Assembly: GCA_013396655.1 (NCBI GenBank)
Contig: WBMV01006674.1
Coordinates: 992,224-1,056,223 of the forward strand
Reading direction: 5' to 3'
DNA: 64,000 nucleotides
Source: Campylorhamphus procurvoides
Lineage: Eukaryota > Chordata > Aves > Passeriformes > Dendrocolaptidae
The first letter of the stretch is position 1. The number at the start of each line of letters is the position of its first letter. A program made the translations under genes and the position numbers. The notes beneath the pieces are model-generated. The model saw only the letters and a list, made by a program, of their open reading frames with translations, was not told where the DNA came from and searched no databases. Positions 37,313 through 49,200 of this stretch are shown in pieces.

Positions 37313-40300
37313 GTGAAATAATTGCAACCAAGAAAGTAGTCTAAAATGTGTTGCAAATTTTAAAGTATGAGTGGTAGAAGTAGTTCAAAATGTGTCCTTT
37401 GGAAAGTGTCAGTTTGAAACAAGAAGCTTTAACACAGGGCTTGTAATGTGTGAAATTTCAGAGTAAAACAAAGTTTTGATTCTCTGATAGTGGAATTAGG
37501 ACATGAAAATGAATGTCAGAGCAATGCTTCTTTTCCAAATATGAAAACCATTTTAATATAATCAAAGGAAATAATTCTGCATTAATCAGCTAAAGAGTAT
37601 ACTGCTGTCCTTTTCTTATTGTATTTACTTTTAAATTCTAATTACCTTTCTGATCAAGTTTAGATTCAGCTTAGCACAGAATGTCATCATAGCTATAAGA
37701 GGCTGTGGTGTTTGATAGCAGAGGAAACAAGCAACCCAGGGTGAAGAGCACAGGAAATGTCTAACCAGCTCTGCCATTTTAATTTGATTGTCGGGTACGT
37801 TAACAAAGATGTTCATGTCCTGCTAAGTTCCATTGAACTTGCTGGACTTAGTTCACTGAATAAATCAAAAGAAGGGATAAACCATTCTCCAGGCCCCACT
37901 GTGTGAGATCTTTCTCCTGTTTCCATTATTCACACAGCAATTCAAAATGGTTGTTTGACTTGTTTTATCTCTTTTAAGTAATGTATTATTTCATGTTCCT
38001 GTTTTTGACTCCTTTCTGTACTAAGTGTAAATAAGGAAAAACGAAATATGATGGCAGAAGTGAAATGCATAGTGTTTGTTTCCCTATTAGAGGCAAAACA
38101 TCTTAATTTATGGAATAGATCAGAATACTGATCAAGTAACAGTAAAAGGTAGGTTTTAATCCCTCTCTAGAATAAACAGAGAAAATTTTACCAAAATTTT
38201 GTTGGTAAAAAAATCAAATGTCTAAACTTCATAAGATGCCACTACCCTGTTAGATGTTACCATTAATGAAAAGCAATACAAATTGTAGCCCCGTGTGAGG
38301 TACATATTGTATACCTTTGCTACATGTGTATGGGACAGTAGTCTAAGTACTTGATTGTCTCTTTCCCTACAAGATTTCTGATCTTTTAAAAATACAGACT
38401 TGTTTTTCCTGTCTTACGGGAAGTTGTGCTGCCTGCTGAATTCTTTGGCTGAGGAACCAAGCACTTTTGATATCTCTTTTAGAGGTTTTTATTTTTAAGG
38501 GTACTCACTAAGTTATGTCTACCCTTCACTTATGTTCTTAACACCTGACAGTAATGAGAGCCAGCTATATCATACGCCATTTGCACTGGGATATACAGTC
38601 ATAGTGAATACAGTTAAAAGTCTAGCATATTTATCAGGTGTCTGGTGGTCCTCCATAGAGTATTTATGGGAAAAGGTTAAAATGTTGTTTCCAGAGTAAG
38701 TTTGGGCTACCTAGGGTTGGTCTGTGTGGGAGCCAGTCAGTGCTAATCTTTGCTGGTATTTGCAGTCCAGGTTTCAGCTTGTCATACAAGTGGAAAGTGG
38801 TTTTCTGCCCTGGACTTTAATATACTTCCTTTGAGATTTCATCTCTGTTCTTATCAGGAAAGGTAACCAGACTTTGTATTCTCAACTTTATTTCACTTTG
38901 CTTCCTTTATGACTGATTAGCCTAGTTTCTAAATCGGTTCCCAGAGGGGGGGAAAAAAAAAAAGTGTGTGTGATTGCACTGTCCAGATGTCATTCTGTTT
39001 GGGGCTCATTGCCTAGCTTAGATCAAATTTGGCAGGATAATGAGTGCTTCATGTGGAAATGCTGCTTTTCTACCAGCTGGTGGAGGATGGGGATGAGAGA
39101 CAAATCAGTTCATAGATTGAAGGGTATCTTGCGTGTGAGTTCCAGTGTTCTGCTTGGCCCAAGATCTGGCTGGTGTGTGTGCTCTACAGTGGTTGGTGAG
39201 CATGCAGAAAGAGCTTTAGAATGACCTGTTGTTTTGCTAAGTAGTAGCTGAGGCTCTAAGTGGGAACTATGGCCCATGAAAGGAGAGACTGAGATGAATC
39301 CTGGAAGGATTGTAACAGACAGTGGAAGAGAAAAGCCCACAGTTGTCCAGTGCAGATTCTGGGACAGAATTAGTTGTGGGAATTTTATCTTTTTGAATCA
39401 CTGTAACATCAGTGAAACACTTGTTATTTACATCTTGCATATACATTCCTTTTTCCTTTGTAGTAACTTTCAAGCTGAGGTCTAGAATGGCAGACTATTT
39501 GGAGGCTGTTGCTTTAAGTTTATCATGTTTCTCTGATGAGCTTTCCTTTTGTGGTTGAGATGTCAGTCTTTAACAAGAGGCACTTCAGACACTTGATAAA
39601 TATTGCTTTTAGAAGTGAGCAGGGCAGTAGAAATGGAAAAACAATGAGATAAAATTTCTTTTATAACATTTGTTTCTTGGCTTTCTGACTTAAGATACCT
39701 ACTGATAGTTGGAGGTGCCTTCCATTTGGAAAGCGCAGAGAGTGGTAGGGTCTGCCAAACACCTCCCTGTGGTGCTTTTAAGGAGAAAAAGAGGACATGG
39801 AGAAATAGGATGCATTATATATGTGTTCTTCAGCAATACAACCAACTGCATTTGCTTTTCTTTGCCTTAAGATAGGTATTACCTTTCTGGAGGCCATAGT
39901 GAGTCTTCAGTAAAATGTTTTTCTTGTTATGAATGTGCAATCTGATAATACATGAGAAGTGTATTTGAGCTCTCTTGATTCTTGCCATGTATGGCACAAT
40001 AAACTGCCCAAATTTGGTCAAATATTTTTAGCCACTTAGTCATATGTCTTTTAATGTGCTGCATATGTAAGCTTTTGATTCACTTAGCAACAGTATTTTT
40101 ATGAGAATGTCTTGCCAGATTTTCTTATGTATAGTTGAAAAATAGGCAAGGATTTCTCGGTGTTAGATTGTGTCACAGCCGGTTGGTTGTGCCTTTTTTT
40201 TTTTTTTTAAATAGTGCTAATAAATTTTAAAATATCCTTTTTTCACAGATGATGAATTATAGAGCATTTTAAGATATACAAGTATGCAGCATATTAAAAT

Positions 40301-42218
40301 TAATATTAAAATATCTATATTTAAAAATGTTTCTGATACAAATTTATTTTTCTTTATAATTAACTGGTGAATGTTACTACAGACATAGAATATCAGTGGT
40401 TGGGCAAATTGGATATCCAGAAAAACTGGATATATGACATGTGTGAAATATGGCTAGGTTAGTGTTTCTATTAAGTGTAAACATCTGAGCTTCTTGAATT
40501 TGTTTTCCTTCTCAACTGATTTATTATGTCTTGCATTTGATTTCATTTAAGCAACAAAATGTCTTAGAACAAGAGGTGATTTTTTCTTTCAGAGTGTGTT
40601 CCTAGTGTATAAGCTTTGTACACTGATGATAAGACAATATGCTTGAGAATTTGTAGTCTTTGTTGTTGGAGTACATTAAGAAATTATTTTATTTAAAGAA
40701 TTGCTGATTTTAAGAATGAGTATGACTAAAAGTTTTCAAGGCAGTTTTCAAGAATACCTGAAAAGGTAGGAAGGTCCCTAAATGTTTGCACTTAAGAATG
40801 TGGTTTTGTGTTTAACTGAAAAACAAATAATGCAAGCAGCATACTGCAGTCAAGCTGCCCGTTTCTGGGTGAAAAAGTCCAGATGAGACTCAGTAAAACA
40901 GTTCTGTGTTACAGTCTAAACAAAGCCTGACGCTTATACCTAACTAAAACATATGGGGTCAAAGAGGGGTAATTTGTTGTTGTTTTTGTTTGGCTGGTTA
41001 AACTGGGCAGCAACACATCTCTTGGTGTAGCTGTTTCCTCAGCATTGCAGAATGGAGGAAAGCTTCAGGATTAATCTTGAAATGTCCAGTTGGTTAAATA
41101 AAGAACTTGGGGTGTTTTTTTCCTTATTAAAGCAGTACGTGATTTTTGGTCTTTTTAGAAGTATTCTGAAAAGTAAAATTTATACCTTAATTGCATTTAA
41201 TTAGGAGCATAATTCTCTAAAAGGGTTTAGGGGCCCAGGAGTAAAGGTTCTCATTTCAGCCTTCTGTCTATATAGTATTGTTGATTTATTAAGCTAAAAA
41301 AATTAATACCAGTCTTGTGGGGTCCAGCTGTTTGGAGTTCTTGTTGTACTGAAATGCAGAGGGACTTTTCTCTCAGTTTCTCTGCCCTTTTAAGGGCAGT
41401 AGTATGGAAGTTGGCAGGAAAACTCACCGAGCACCCTGTGAGAAAAATACTTGAACACAGAAGAATAGGAGTCAGTCAAGATGGAGATCTGGAGAATGGC
41501 AGTAATTCTGCATCTGGGCAACACTGTTTGCTTGGTAATTAAAGAGATGTGCGCAGATGATAATACTTTTGCAATTGCCAAGTTGATACTACAGTAAGTT
41601 TTATAAACAGAGGTGATTAATGGACTGTTAAAAAGTTTATGGTGGTATAGAATATGCCGCATTAGAAAAGAGCAGGGAAATGTTGAAATACAGTGTAGCC
41701 TCCCCTTCATACTCCTTAGTTTTAATTGTATTACAGCTAAAACGACATTGTGGTATTGTTTCCAAACTGCTCCCTATCTCTTAGTCGCAGTTCCACTTCA
41801 TGGTGTAGCTGTTTATTCAATTTTAATACCCACTCAAGTGACTAAGCTGGGCCTGGGATGGAGTGAGGACCTGGGGGCTTTTTAAAAGGAAAACCTCTTT
41901 GTAGTGGAGAACAAGGCTGCAGTGGGGATTGCAAGTAGCTTCTCAGAAAACCAGAATGCATTTACCTGAGAAAAACATGTTTTTGGTTTTGTTAAACTCT
42001 GTTTGAATTCATTTATTTAAAAAGTTTTACAAATCCAAAGCACCTGCTTATGACTCAAATTCTTCCTGTCTTGCTGTTGGACCCCACCAAATAAAACCTA
42101 CTTCCACATCAAACCTGGAAATACTTACCTTTTCTCCTGAAGATGTTGCTTAAAGATGCACAGTATTGTAGAACAGTTTTGATATGAACTTACTTCTTAA
42201 CTCTTTCTTTCTTTGTAG
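37313..42218 (+). other. PPP1R12A: PPP1R12A intron 1, last part
   Basis: Intron sequence leading to the exon 2 acceptor. It holds a G7A11(GT)n tract at 38,946-38,971 and a 15-base T run at 40,194-40,208. No exon or further CR1 is recognised. The intron ends with a pyrimidine-rich tract (CTCTTTCTTTCTTTGTAG) directly before exon 2. Confidence 0.7.
40194..40208. repeat. Poly-T run (15 T)
   Basis: Fifteen consecutive T bases on the plus strand, in intron 1. No neighbouring retroposed element is recognised on the minus strand. Confidence 0.85.
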
Positions 42219-42350
<132 letters not shown>

Positions 42351-43294
42351 TAAGACTTTTTCCTCTATTTTTTAAATCAGTGTATTTTGCTAATACATCG
42401 TGAGAGGGGCACTAGAAGCAGATGGTATTCATAAATTGTCTTTTTAGTTGCCTCTGGGATGTGTAGTGAAAAAGAATGCTTTTATATTGTGTGTTGGCTG
42501 TGAAGTGTGCTGTGTCCATAACTTTGTGCATTGCATTTTCTCTTTCTAGCTTTCTTACATTGCAGCTTAGGTAGATACAAACATAAACAAAACATAAGAC
42601 GGTTTATGAGTCAGATAATTTTTTTAAATTATTTTCTTCTGTAGAAAGGTTGTTATGAAGGGAGGCACATGGAGAAAGTTAAAATATACATTTATCAGTA
42701 GTCTGAAACATTATCTCAGGATAAGTCCATGTGTAGGAGATAAGTTTTACAATTGTATTTGCAGTCTTAAAACATTTGTTTGTCAGCTATAGTCTAGAAC
42801 AGTGACTTTTGCTGGTTATTTTGGCTGTGGAGCAAAATCTTAGAGTTGAAGTTAGATGCCTGTTATGGTATTACTGACTTACAAAACTTACTGACTACTG
42901 AATTCCAGGAGTGGTTTTGTTATTGTTGAAGTCTGTTGAGGGCCACTGAAGATAGGCTAAAACCAGATTTTTCCAGAAGTTGTCTGAACCTGAAATAATG
43001 ACTGATTTGAGAAAATGTGTGGTATACGTTGTTCAGCATGCTGTTGCTGCAGTTAAGCAACTGTTTGGGTAAATACATGCTTCATTATTTATGCTAAATT
43101 CACTGTGATGGCTGATCCAGTGTAAGATTTGGATAAAATGTAAAGCAGTGTTTTCTCATGTAATTATGTACTAGTTACAGTGGCAAAGAATGGAAATGGT
43201 GAGTTTGTTCTGTGAGTTTGAGAGTTTTAATTGCCTCAGTCCAAAGGGAAATGAAAAATTCTGGGGACTCTTGTATATAATTTTCCACTGGATT

Positions 43295-43360
43295 TTGTTT
43301 GTTTGTTTTGATGTTTTTGTTTTGTTTGGTTGGTTTTGTTTTGGGGGTTTTTTTTGGTTA
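43295..43360. repeat. G/T-rich low-complexity tract
   Basis: About 65 bp of irregular TTTG/GGTT units (for example GTTTGTTTGTTTTG) on the plus strand. A complementary A/C-rich stretch of similar character lies at 54,416-54,490. It is simple sequence with no assigned function. Confidence 0.8.
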
Positions 43361-44639
43361 TTCATAGTATATCCTTGGTAAAACAGGGGTACTGTGTGAC
43401 CACAACTTCTGTAATCTGCATTTCTGTGCTATGCAGATGTTTGATACTGTAATCCCCCTTGCATGCATACTGGAAGTGTTTACTTTTGGCTATACTATGA
43501 CAAGAATTTCCCTTCAAACTGAGATAACATAAGCCTTTCTTCGGTCTAGTGAAAGTAAAACACCTGCCCTTTTTCCACAATAGGAAAAAGTTGAGTAAAT
43601 GCTCCTGATTTGTCATTGCAGCCTAAATTAGGCACATGTTCAGGAAAGAGACAGCAATGTCCCATGTCCACAAGACAGTTTTTTACTATTGATGTGACTA
43701 TCTGAAATCTATCATCTTTTTTTATCTCAGATTGGAACAGAACCTGTGTGCACATTTTCTATAGATAGCCTTTAGAGAAATGAGGTTATTGGGGTATGAT
43801 CATGTGGGACATCTAAGCTGTTGGAAGAGCAATGTTTTCAAGGTGCATGGAATTTTGAAGATAAGCTGTTGAAGCAAATCTCCATATACCGCTGAGAAGA
43901 GTAATTTGACTTGGAGGGAGCAATATTTATATCTGATGAGGCCCATAGAGTTTAGATTTTCTTTAAATCGCTTCTTCAGGAGTTCAGCTTCAAATAATGT
44001 ACAAAACTGAATTCTACAAAGCATAATTTGCAGCTGAAGCAAACCTGGGGGAAGGTGAAAGGAGCTTTTGATTTAGGTAAATTATGGAGCTTATGTACAT
44101 AGTTCTGAAAACATTACAGCTAATAGCTTCTCTTCTTTCAGTTCTTTATGATTTAGACTAGCATTTTTTTCTGTTCTTTTCCTATTTTTGTCCAAGAAAG
44201 AAGAGAGTCAGGGAATGAGTTCTGGTGTTTCCCAGCTTTGTAAATTAAGGGCTGGGGAGAGTCTGGCCTGTGATTCCCTTTCTCATCCTCCTGTGGAACC
44301 GCCTGTTGCACAACTTCGTAGAGCTTCTCAAATTGGAGGCTCTGTTTCCTCTACTGCCATCTTAAGTCTTCTTAGGGCTTCCTTCAGATGGACATAGCTG
44401 GAATTTCTCTTGAAACAGCAGAATCTTTTAAATCCTCCAAATATGCAAAATTAGTTAATATATAGAATTTGTTTACAATGCTTTTATTTTTACAGTTCTT
44501 AAGAAAAATATTACATTATAGCATACTTTATGATTTCAAGTTTGCATGTCCCAAAATCTAAAATTATGTCTAAGAAAGCAACTGAGCTAGGAGATGAGGA
44601 TATTTTCTGTTACAAAACACATTTGTATGTTTAGAGTCT

Positions 44640-44825
44640 TAGAATTATAGAATAGTTTGAGTTGGAAGGGACCTTTCAAGGGTCATCTAGTCCAACCCAC
44701 CTGCAATGAGCAGGGACATCTATAACTACATCAGGTTTTTCAGAGCTCCATTCAACTTGGCCTTGAACAATTCTAGGAGTGCAGCATCCACAACTTCTCT
44801 GGACAACCTGTTCCAGTGTTTCACC
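44640..44825 (-). repeat. CR1 LINE copy A, 3' part (outer element, minus strand)
   Basis: The left end is the complement of the CR1 terminal motif (AGAATTATAGAATAG). It is followed by GTTGGAAGGGACC, GGTCATCTAGTCCAACCC and CAACCTGTTCCAGTGTTTCACC. Homology to this subfamily stops abruptly at about 44,825 and resumes at about 46,091, where the next expected block (CTCACAGTGAGGAATTTCTTC) appears. The interruption is a second CR1. Confidence 0.92.
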
Positions 44826-46088
44826 ATAGAATTATTTAAGCTGGAAAAGATCCAAGATCATCAAGCCCAACCTTTGACTGAACACCACCATATCAATTAA
44901 ACCACACCAACAAGTGATACATCCGGTCATTTCTTGAACACTTCCAGCAATGGTGACTCCACCACCTCCCTGGATAGCCTGTTCCAATGCTTCACCACCC
45001 GTTCAGTGAGGAAATTCTTCCTGATGGCCAACCTGAACCTCTGCAGGTGCAGCTTGAGGCCGTTGCCTCTTTCCCTGTCCCTTGTTGCCTAGGAGAAGAG
45101 GCCAATCCCCACCTGGTTACAACCTCCTTTCAGGTAGTTGTAGAGAGCAATAAGGTCTCCCCTGAACCTCCTCTTCTCCGGGCTAAACAACCCCATCTCC
45201 CGCAGCCGCTCCTCACAGCACTTGTGCTCCAGACCCTTCACCAGTTTTGTTGCCTTCTCTGGACACACTCCAGCACCTCGGTGTCTTTCTTGTAGTGAAG
45301 GGCCCAGAACTGGACACAGGACTTGAGATGTGGCCTCACCAGTGCTGAGGACAGGGTTACAATCACTGCCCTGGTCCTGCTGGCCACGCTATTTCTGACA
45401 CAGGCCAGGATGCCATTGGCCTTCTTGGCCTCCTGGGCACACTGCTCAGCTGGGCTCGTGTTCAGCTGGCTGATGACCCGCACCCTGAGCTCCTTTTCTG
45501 CTGGGCCACTTTCCAGTCACTTTTCCCCAGGCCTGTAGTGCTGCCTGGGGTTGTTGTGACCCAAATGCAGGACCTGGCATTTCACCTTGTTGCACCTCAT
45601 ACAGTTGTCCTCAGCCCATTGATCCAGCCTGTCCAGATCCCTCTGCAGTGCCTTCCGACCTTCCAGAAGACCAACACTCCTGCCCAACTTAGTGTCATCT
45701 GTGAACTTAACTGAGGGTGCACTCAACCCCCTTGTCCAGATCATTGATTAAGATTAATATTAAACAGGACTGGCCCCAATATTGAACCTTGGGGAACACC
45801 AGCCACCAGCTGAATGTAACTCCATCTCACCATCACTCTCTCAGCCTGGTCATCCAGCCTGTATTTTGCCCAGTGAAAAGTGATGAGAGAGTCCAATCTG
45901 TGAGCTGTCAGTTTCTCCAGGAGAATGCTGTGGGAAACCACTGAAGTCTGGATAGACTACATCACAGCCTTTGTCATCCACTAGGTGGGTCATCCTGTTC
46001 ATAAAAGGAGGTCAGATTGGTCAAGCAGGACCTGCCTTTCCTAAACCCATGCTGTCTGGGCCTGATCCCCTGGTTGTCCTGTACATGT
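44826..46088 (-). repeat. CR1 LINE copy B, about 1.26 kb, inserted inside copy A (minus strand)
   Basis: A second, different CR1 subfamily begins at its 3' end with ATAGAATTATTTAAGCTGG. It runs through its own 3' UTR (CCTGGATAGCCTGTTCCAATG) into the C-terminal half of ORF2, ending 5'-truncated near CCCTGGTTGTCCTGTACATG. Minus-strand frames include the reverse-transcriptase block GVPQGSILGPVLFN and KFTDDTKLG at the catalytic box. Several frameshifts are present. Since it interrupts copy A, it inserted later. Confidence 0.93.
45238..45941 (-). pseudogene. Remnant of CR1 ORF2 reverse transcriptase in copy B
   Basis: Three minus-strand frames together cover the polymerase core and C-terminal part. 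45,741-45,941 holds GVPQGSILGPVLFN. 45,517-45,744 holds the catalytic box as F-T-D-D (usual CR1 form F-A-D-D) followed by TKLG. 45,238-45,483 holds the tail with [20 protein letters not shown]. Both catalytic Asp codons survive, but frame changes and the 5' truncation make it inactive. Confidence 0.85.
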
Positions 46089-46090
46089 CA

Positions 46091-46245
46091 CTCACAGTGA
46101 GGAATTTCTTCTTAGCATCTAATCTAAACTGGTCCTATTTTGGTTTGAAGCCATTCCCCCTTGCCCTATCACTACGTGCCTTTGTAAAAAAGTCACTTTC
46201 TCATCTCTCATGTAGGCCCTTTTAGGTACAGGAAGGCTGCTCTAA
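46091..46245 (-). repeat. CR1 LINE copy A, continuation beyond the inserted copy B
   Basis: CR1 3' UTR blocks resume exactly where copy A stopped: CTCACAGTGAGGAATTTCTTC, then CATCTAATCTAAACTGG, then CCTTGCCCTATCACTACGTG, then TTTTAGGTACAGGAAGGCTGC. They fade at about 46,245. Taken with 44,640-44,825, copy A is a 5'-truncated element of about 340 bp before the insertion. Confidence 0.9.
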
Positions 46246-49200
46246 TGTATGCATATGTCCTGTAAGGTACACAGTTTTCTTAAGTAGTACCTACTGCTTA
46301 CTCAGGTGTTCCTGAGTGAGGGTGCTCATGTGCTGGAGGTCTATGAGAAGTACCGGATGTGTACTTCTGAAAAAATGCATCTTTCAGATTAAGAAATGTT
46401 TGTCTTCTAGAAGGCCACTTCAAGTGAAATATACAGCTAAAGAACATAGGATAGTGTGAAACAAAGTGTCAGCTGGTTGCATATGGGGAGTTGTGATGTA
46501 AAAGCAAAAAACTCTGGTGTGGAGGGCAACTGCTCCTGTTGTTTCTGTAGTTTCTGATATCTCTGAGTGCTGGGAGTGTTTCAGCTTCCTGGAAAATCTT
46601 GGAATGCTTTTAATTTTAGAATTTCCTACTTACATTACTGTTCATCTAGTTTATGATTATGTGAATTGTCTTACAAGTAATTGTAATGTAAACATATTTT
46701 AAACTAAAGTTCTTCAAAATTGCCAACACAGGTGGATTTTGTATAGCATGTTGTCTTTTTCTATTCTCCATTTTTTGTATACAGAAAGCTTTAAACATAG
46801 GAGCCTTTTTTTCTCTAGTGTGCTAATATGTACTAAAAAGTCAGCATCAAGTGATTTGTAAGATTTTAGTTATGTGGAAAGAAACTAATGCAGGAGGACT
46901 TGAACAGAAATTTTGCGTGCATTCTTTAAGATGGTACTTAATGGGTAGGACCCTTAAATTTACCTTTGTGAGACTCGTGTAAAACTATTTTTTGTGTATA
47001 ATAAATTATTTTATCTGATAGATCTCTTCTACAATTTAAAAGCATGTATATTATTTCAGTACTAGGGAACAGACAAATTCCTTTATAGAATGCAAAAAAT
47101 GTAATTGAGGAGGAAAAAATAGTGCCAAGTGGCATTTAGAAAACAATTTTAAAATGCTTCCTTTTTATTTCTCTCTGCTTTGTATTGCATCAGATTAATT
47201 TAAAATAAATCTGAAATGACAGTAATTTCCCTTCTGGTCAAGAATTAAAGTTTGTGTTAAAAATTTATTTTCCTGTAGGATGCCTAGTTGTGAGTGTGTA
47301 TTTGATGTAGTTTGAACCTTGTTGGCAACTATTTAGAGGCTACTGTGCAGTTATACTACTTAAATATGAATACTTTTTCATTTTACCCTGAAGAAGGTAC
47401 ATATTCCAGCAAGTGTAAGAAAAGTGTTTCAAAACCAACAGAGAAGTCAGTGGCAGTTACACTTTTGTGGAAAAAAAAAAACAAACACCCAAAAACTGAA
47501 GGGGGAGAGAGATGTCTGCTGAGGGAAGAATACCTTCATGTAGTAGGTATTACAACAGTTTGCCAAATGTTGCTTAGATACTAAAATTCATCATGGGTTC
47601 AAGGGTTGACAAATCCATGGAGAGTGGATATATAAAAAAATACAAATGCAGCATACATACATAGAAATGGGATCTGGTTCAGAAAATTCATGAAAGTAGA
47701 CGGAGCCTAGAAAGGTATTACAGAAAAAGTAGCATGTATTTGCTTCATTTTTATTCTTCTTGAAGATCTAATTTCTGAAGACAAGCTAATTATTAAATGG
47801 ATACCTGGACTAAACCTGTGTGTTTGAGAGGCATATTTGATCCACAGTTACACGTACAGACCCTAAGACTTAGCACAGTTTCAAAATACACCTTCTGTAT
47901 TTTAGAGACTTTAAGAGGTGATGCATATGCTTACAGTCAGAAAGACAAAATCTTAGGAAGTTCAGAGCCTACTCAGTCAGTTTATTTAGGAAGAGAATAG
48001 CAGCTTGACCAACTCTGCTGCTCTAAAACCCATCTCACCCACTTTCCTTCTTGCCTGCAGTTTCCCATGTTGTATCCCCTCCTTCCCCTAATATTTAAAG
48101 CAGACTTTAAAAGGCTTGTGTGTAACCACTGGCTTGCTGGTGATGACCATCTGTTCTTCCAGACTCCAGACACCTGAAAGTGAACCCAGCCAAACTAGTT
48201 TTCTGAAGCCTTGGCAAACCATTGTCCCAGGATGTCCCTATTTTAGTAACAGTCCATTAAGACTAAATGAGTGATCCCTGTCTGATATCTAGAGGATTAA
48301 GAGACAGTCCTGCAAACCTGCAGTTGAATACCTAGATGTTCAACGATAGGGTGGTTTGCTTACTGCTCTAATTGCCTTGTGGGAACTGCTGTGGGTCCTG
48401 GCTGGTAGTGATTCCTGCCTGTGCTCTTCTGGGAACAGCTGGTAAAGAGAATTCACTGCAGTTCCACAATACGCTTAATGTGATCTAACCTGAGACTACT
48501 GCAGAAACAGGCAGTAGTTCCCTCTGTCCTTGGTTTTCCCCCCTTCCACAGGATCTTGTCTCCTCTCTTGCATTATCTAATGATCACAGAGTGTGGGAAT
48601 TATTAGCATAAGACTAGTCTTCTGAGAGTTTATTCTTTTTTGGATAAGTGAGCTGACCTGCTTGACAGCAGCAGTTGGCATAGGTATGCATGTGAAAAGA
48701 AATGTCTGAGCTGCTTTTCAGACATACCTTGTACTTCTGACCAGAAGCCTGGCTGTGTAGAGCTGCCTGTGCAGTGGTGGAGTCCCATGTTTCATCTCCC
48801 ACTTCAGAAACCTGAGCCAGTTGGTATGGTTGAGTGTTCTTTCATGATATCTGAGGGTGTTGGTGTCAGAAAATATTTTTAAAAGCAGTTGGTTTTAATT
48901 AATTTCTCTCAGAGTTTTAATAACTTGATCATCTGAAGCTGTTTCTTACTCAGTAGGGGTTTTTAATATAAACTCATGTGTGGTAACCTATTTTAATCCT
49001 AAAGAGCAAAACATTATTTAGGCAGAGCAGACCTATAATAATGCCAGGGATGGCTTCTCTCTCCTTCAGCCTTGTTCCCAGTTATGGTTTTAACTATGAA
49101 GCAAGATTATTAGTGATACATTCAGAAATGCATCTTCGGAGGATAATCAGAAATTTGGATTTGTGAATGACAGGGTGAAGTTCATGGTTTGATGTAAACC

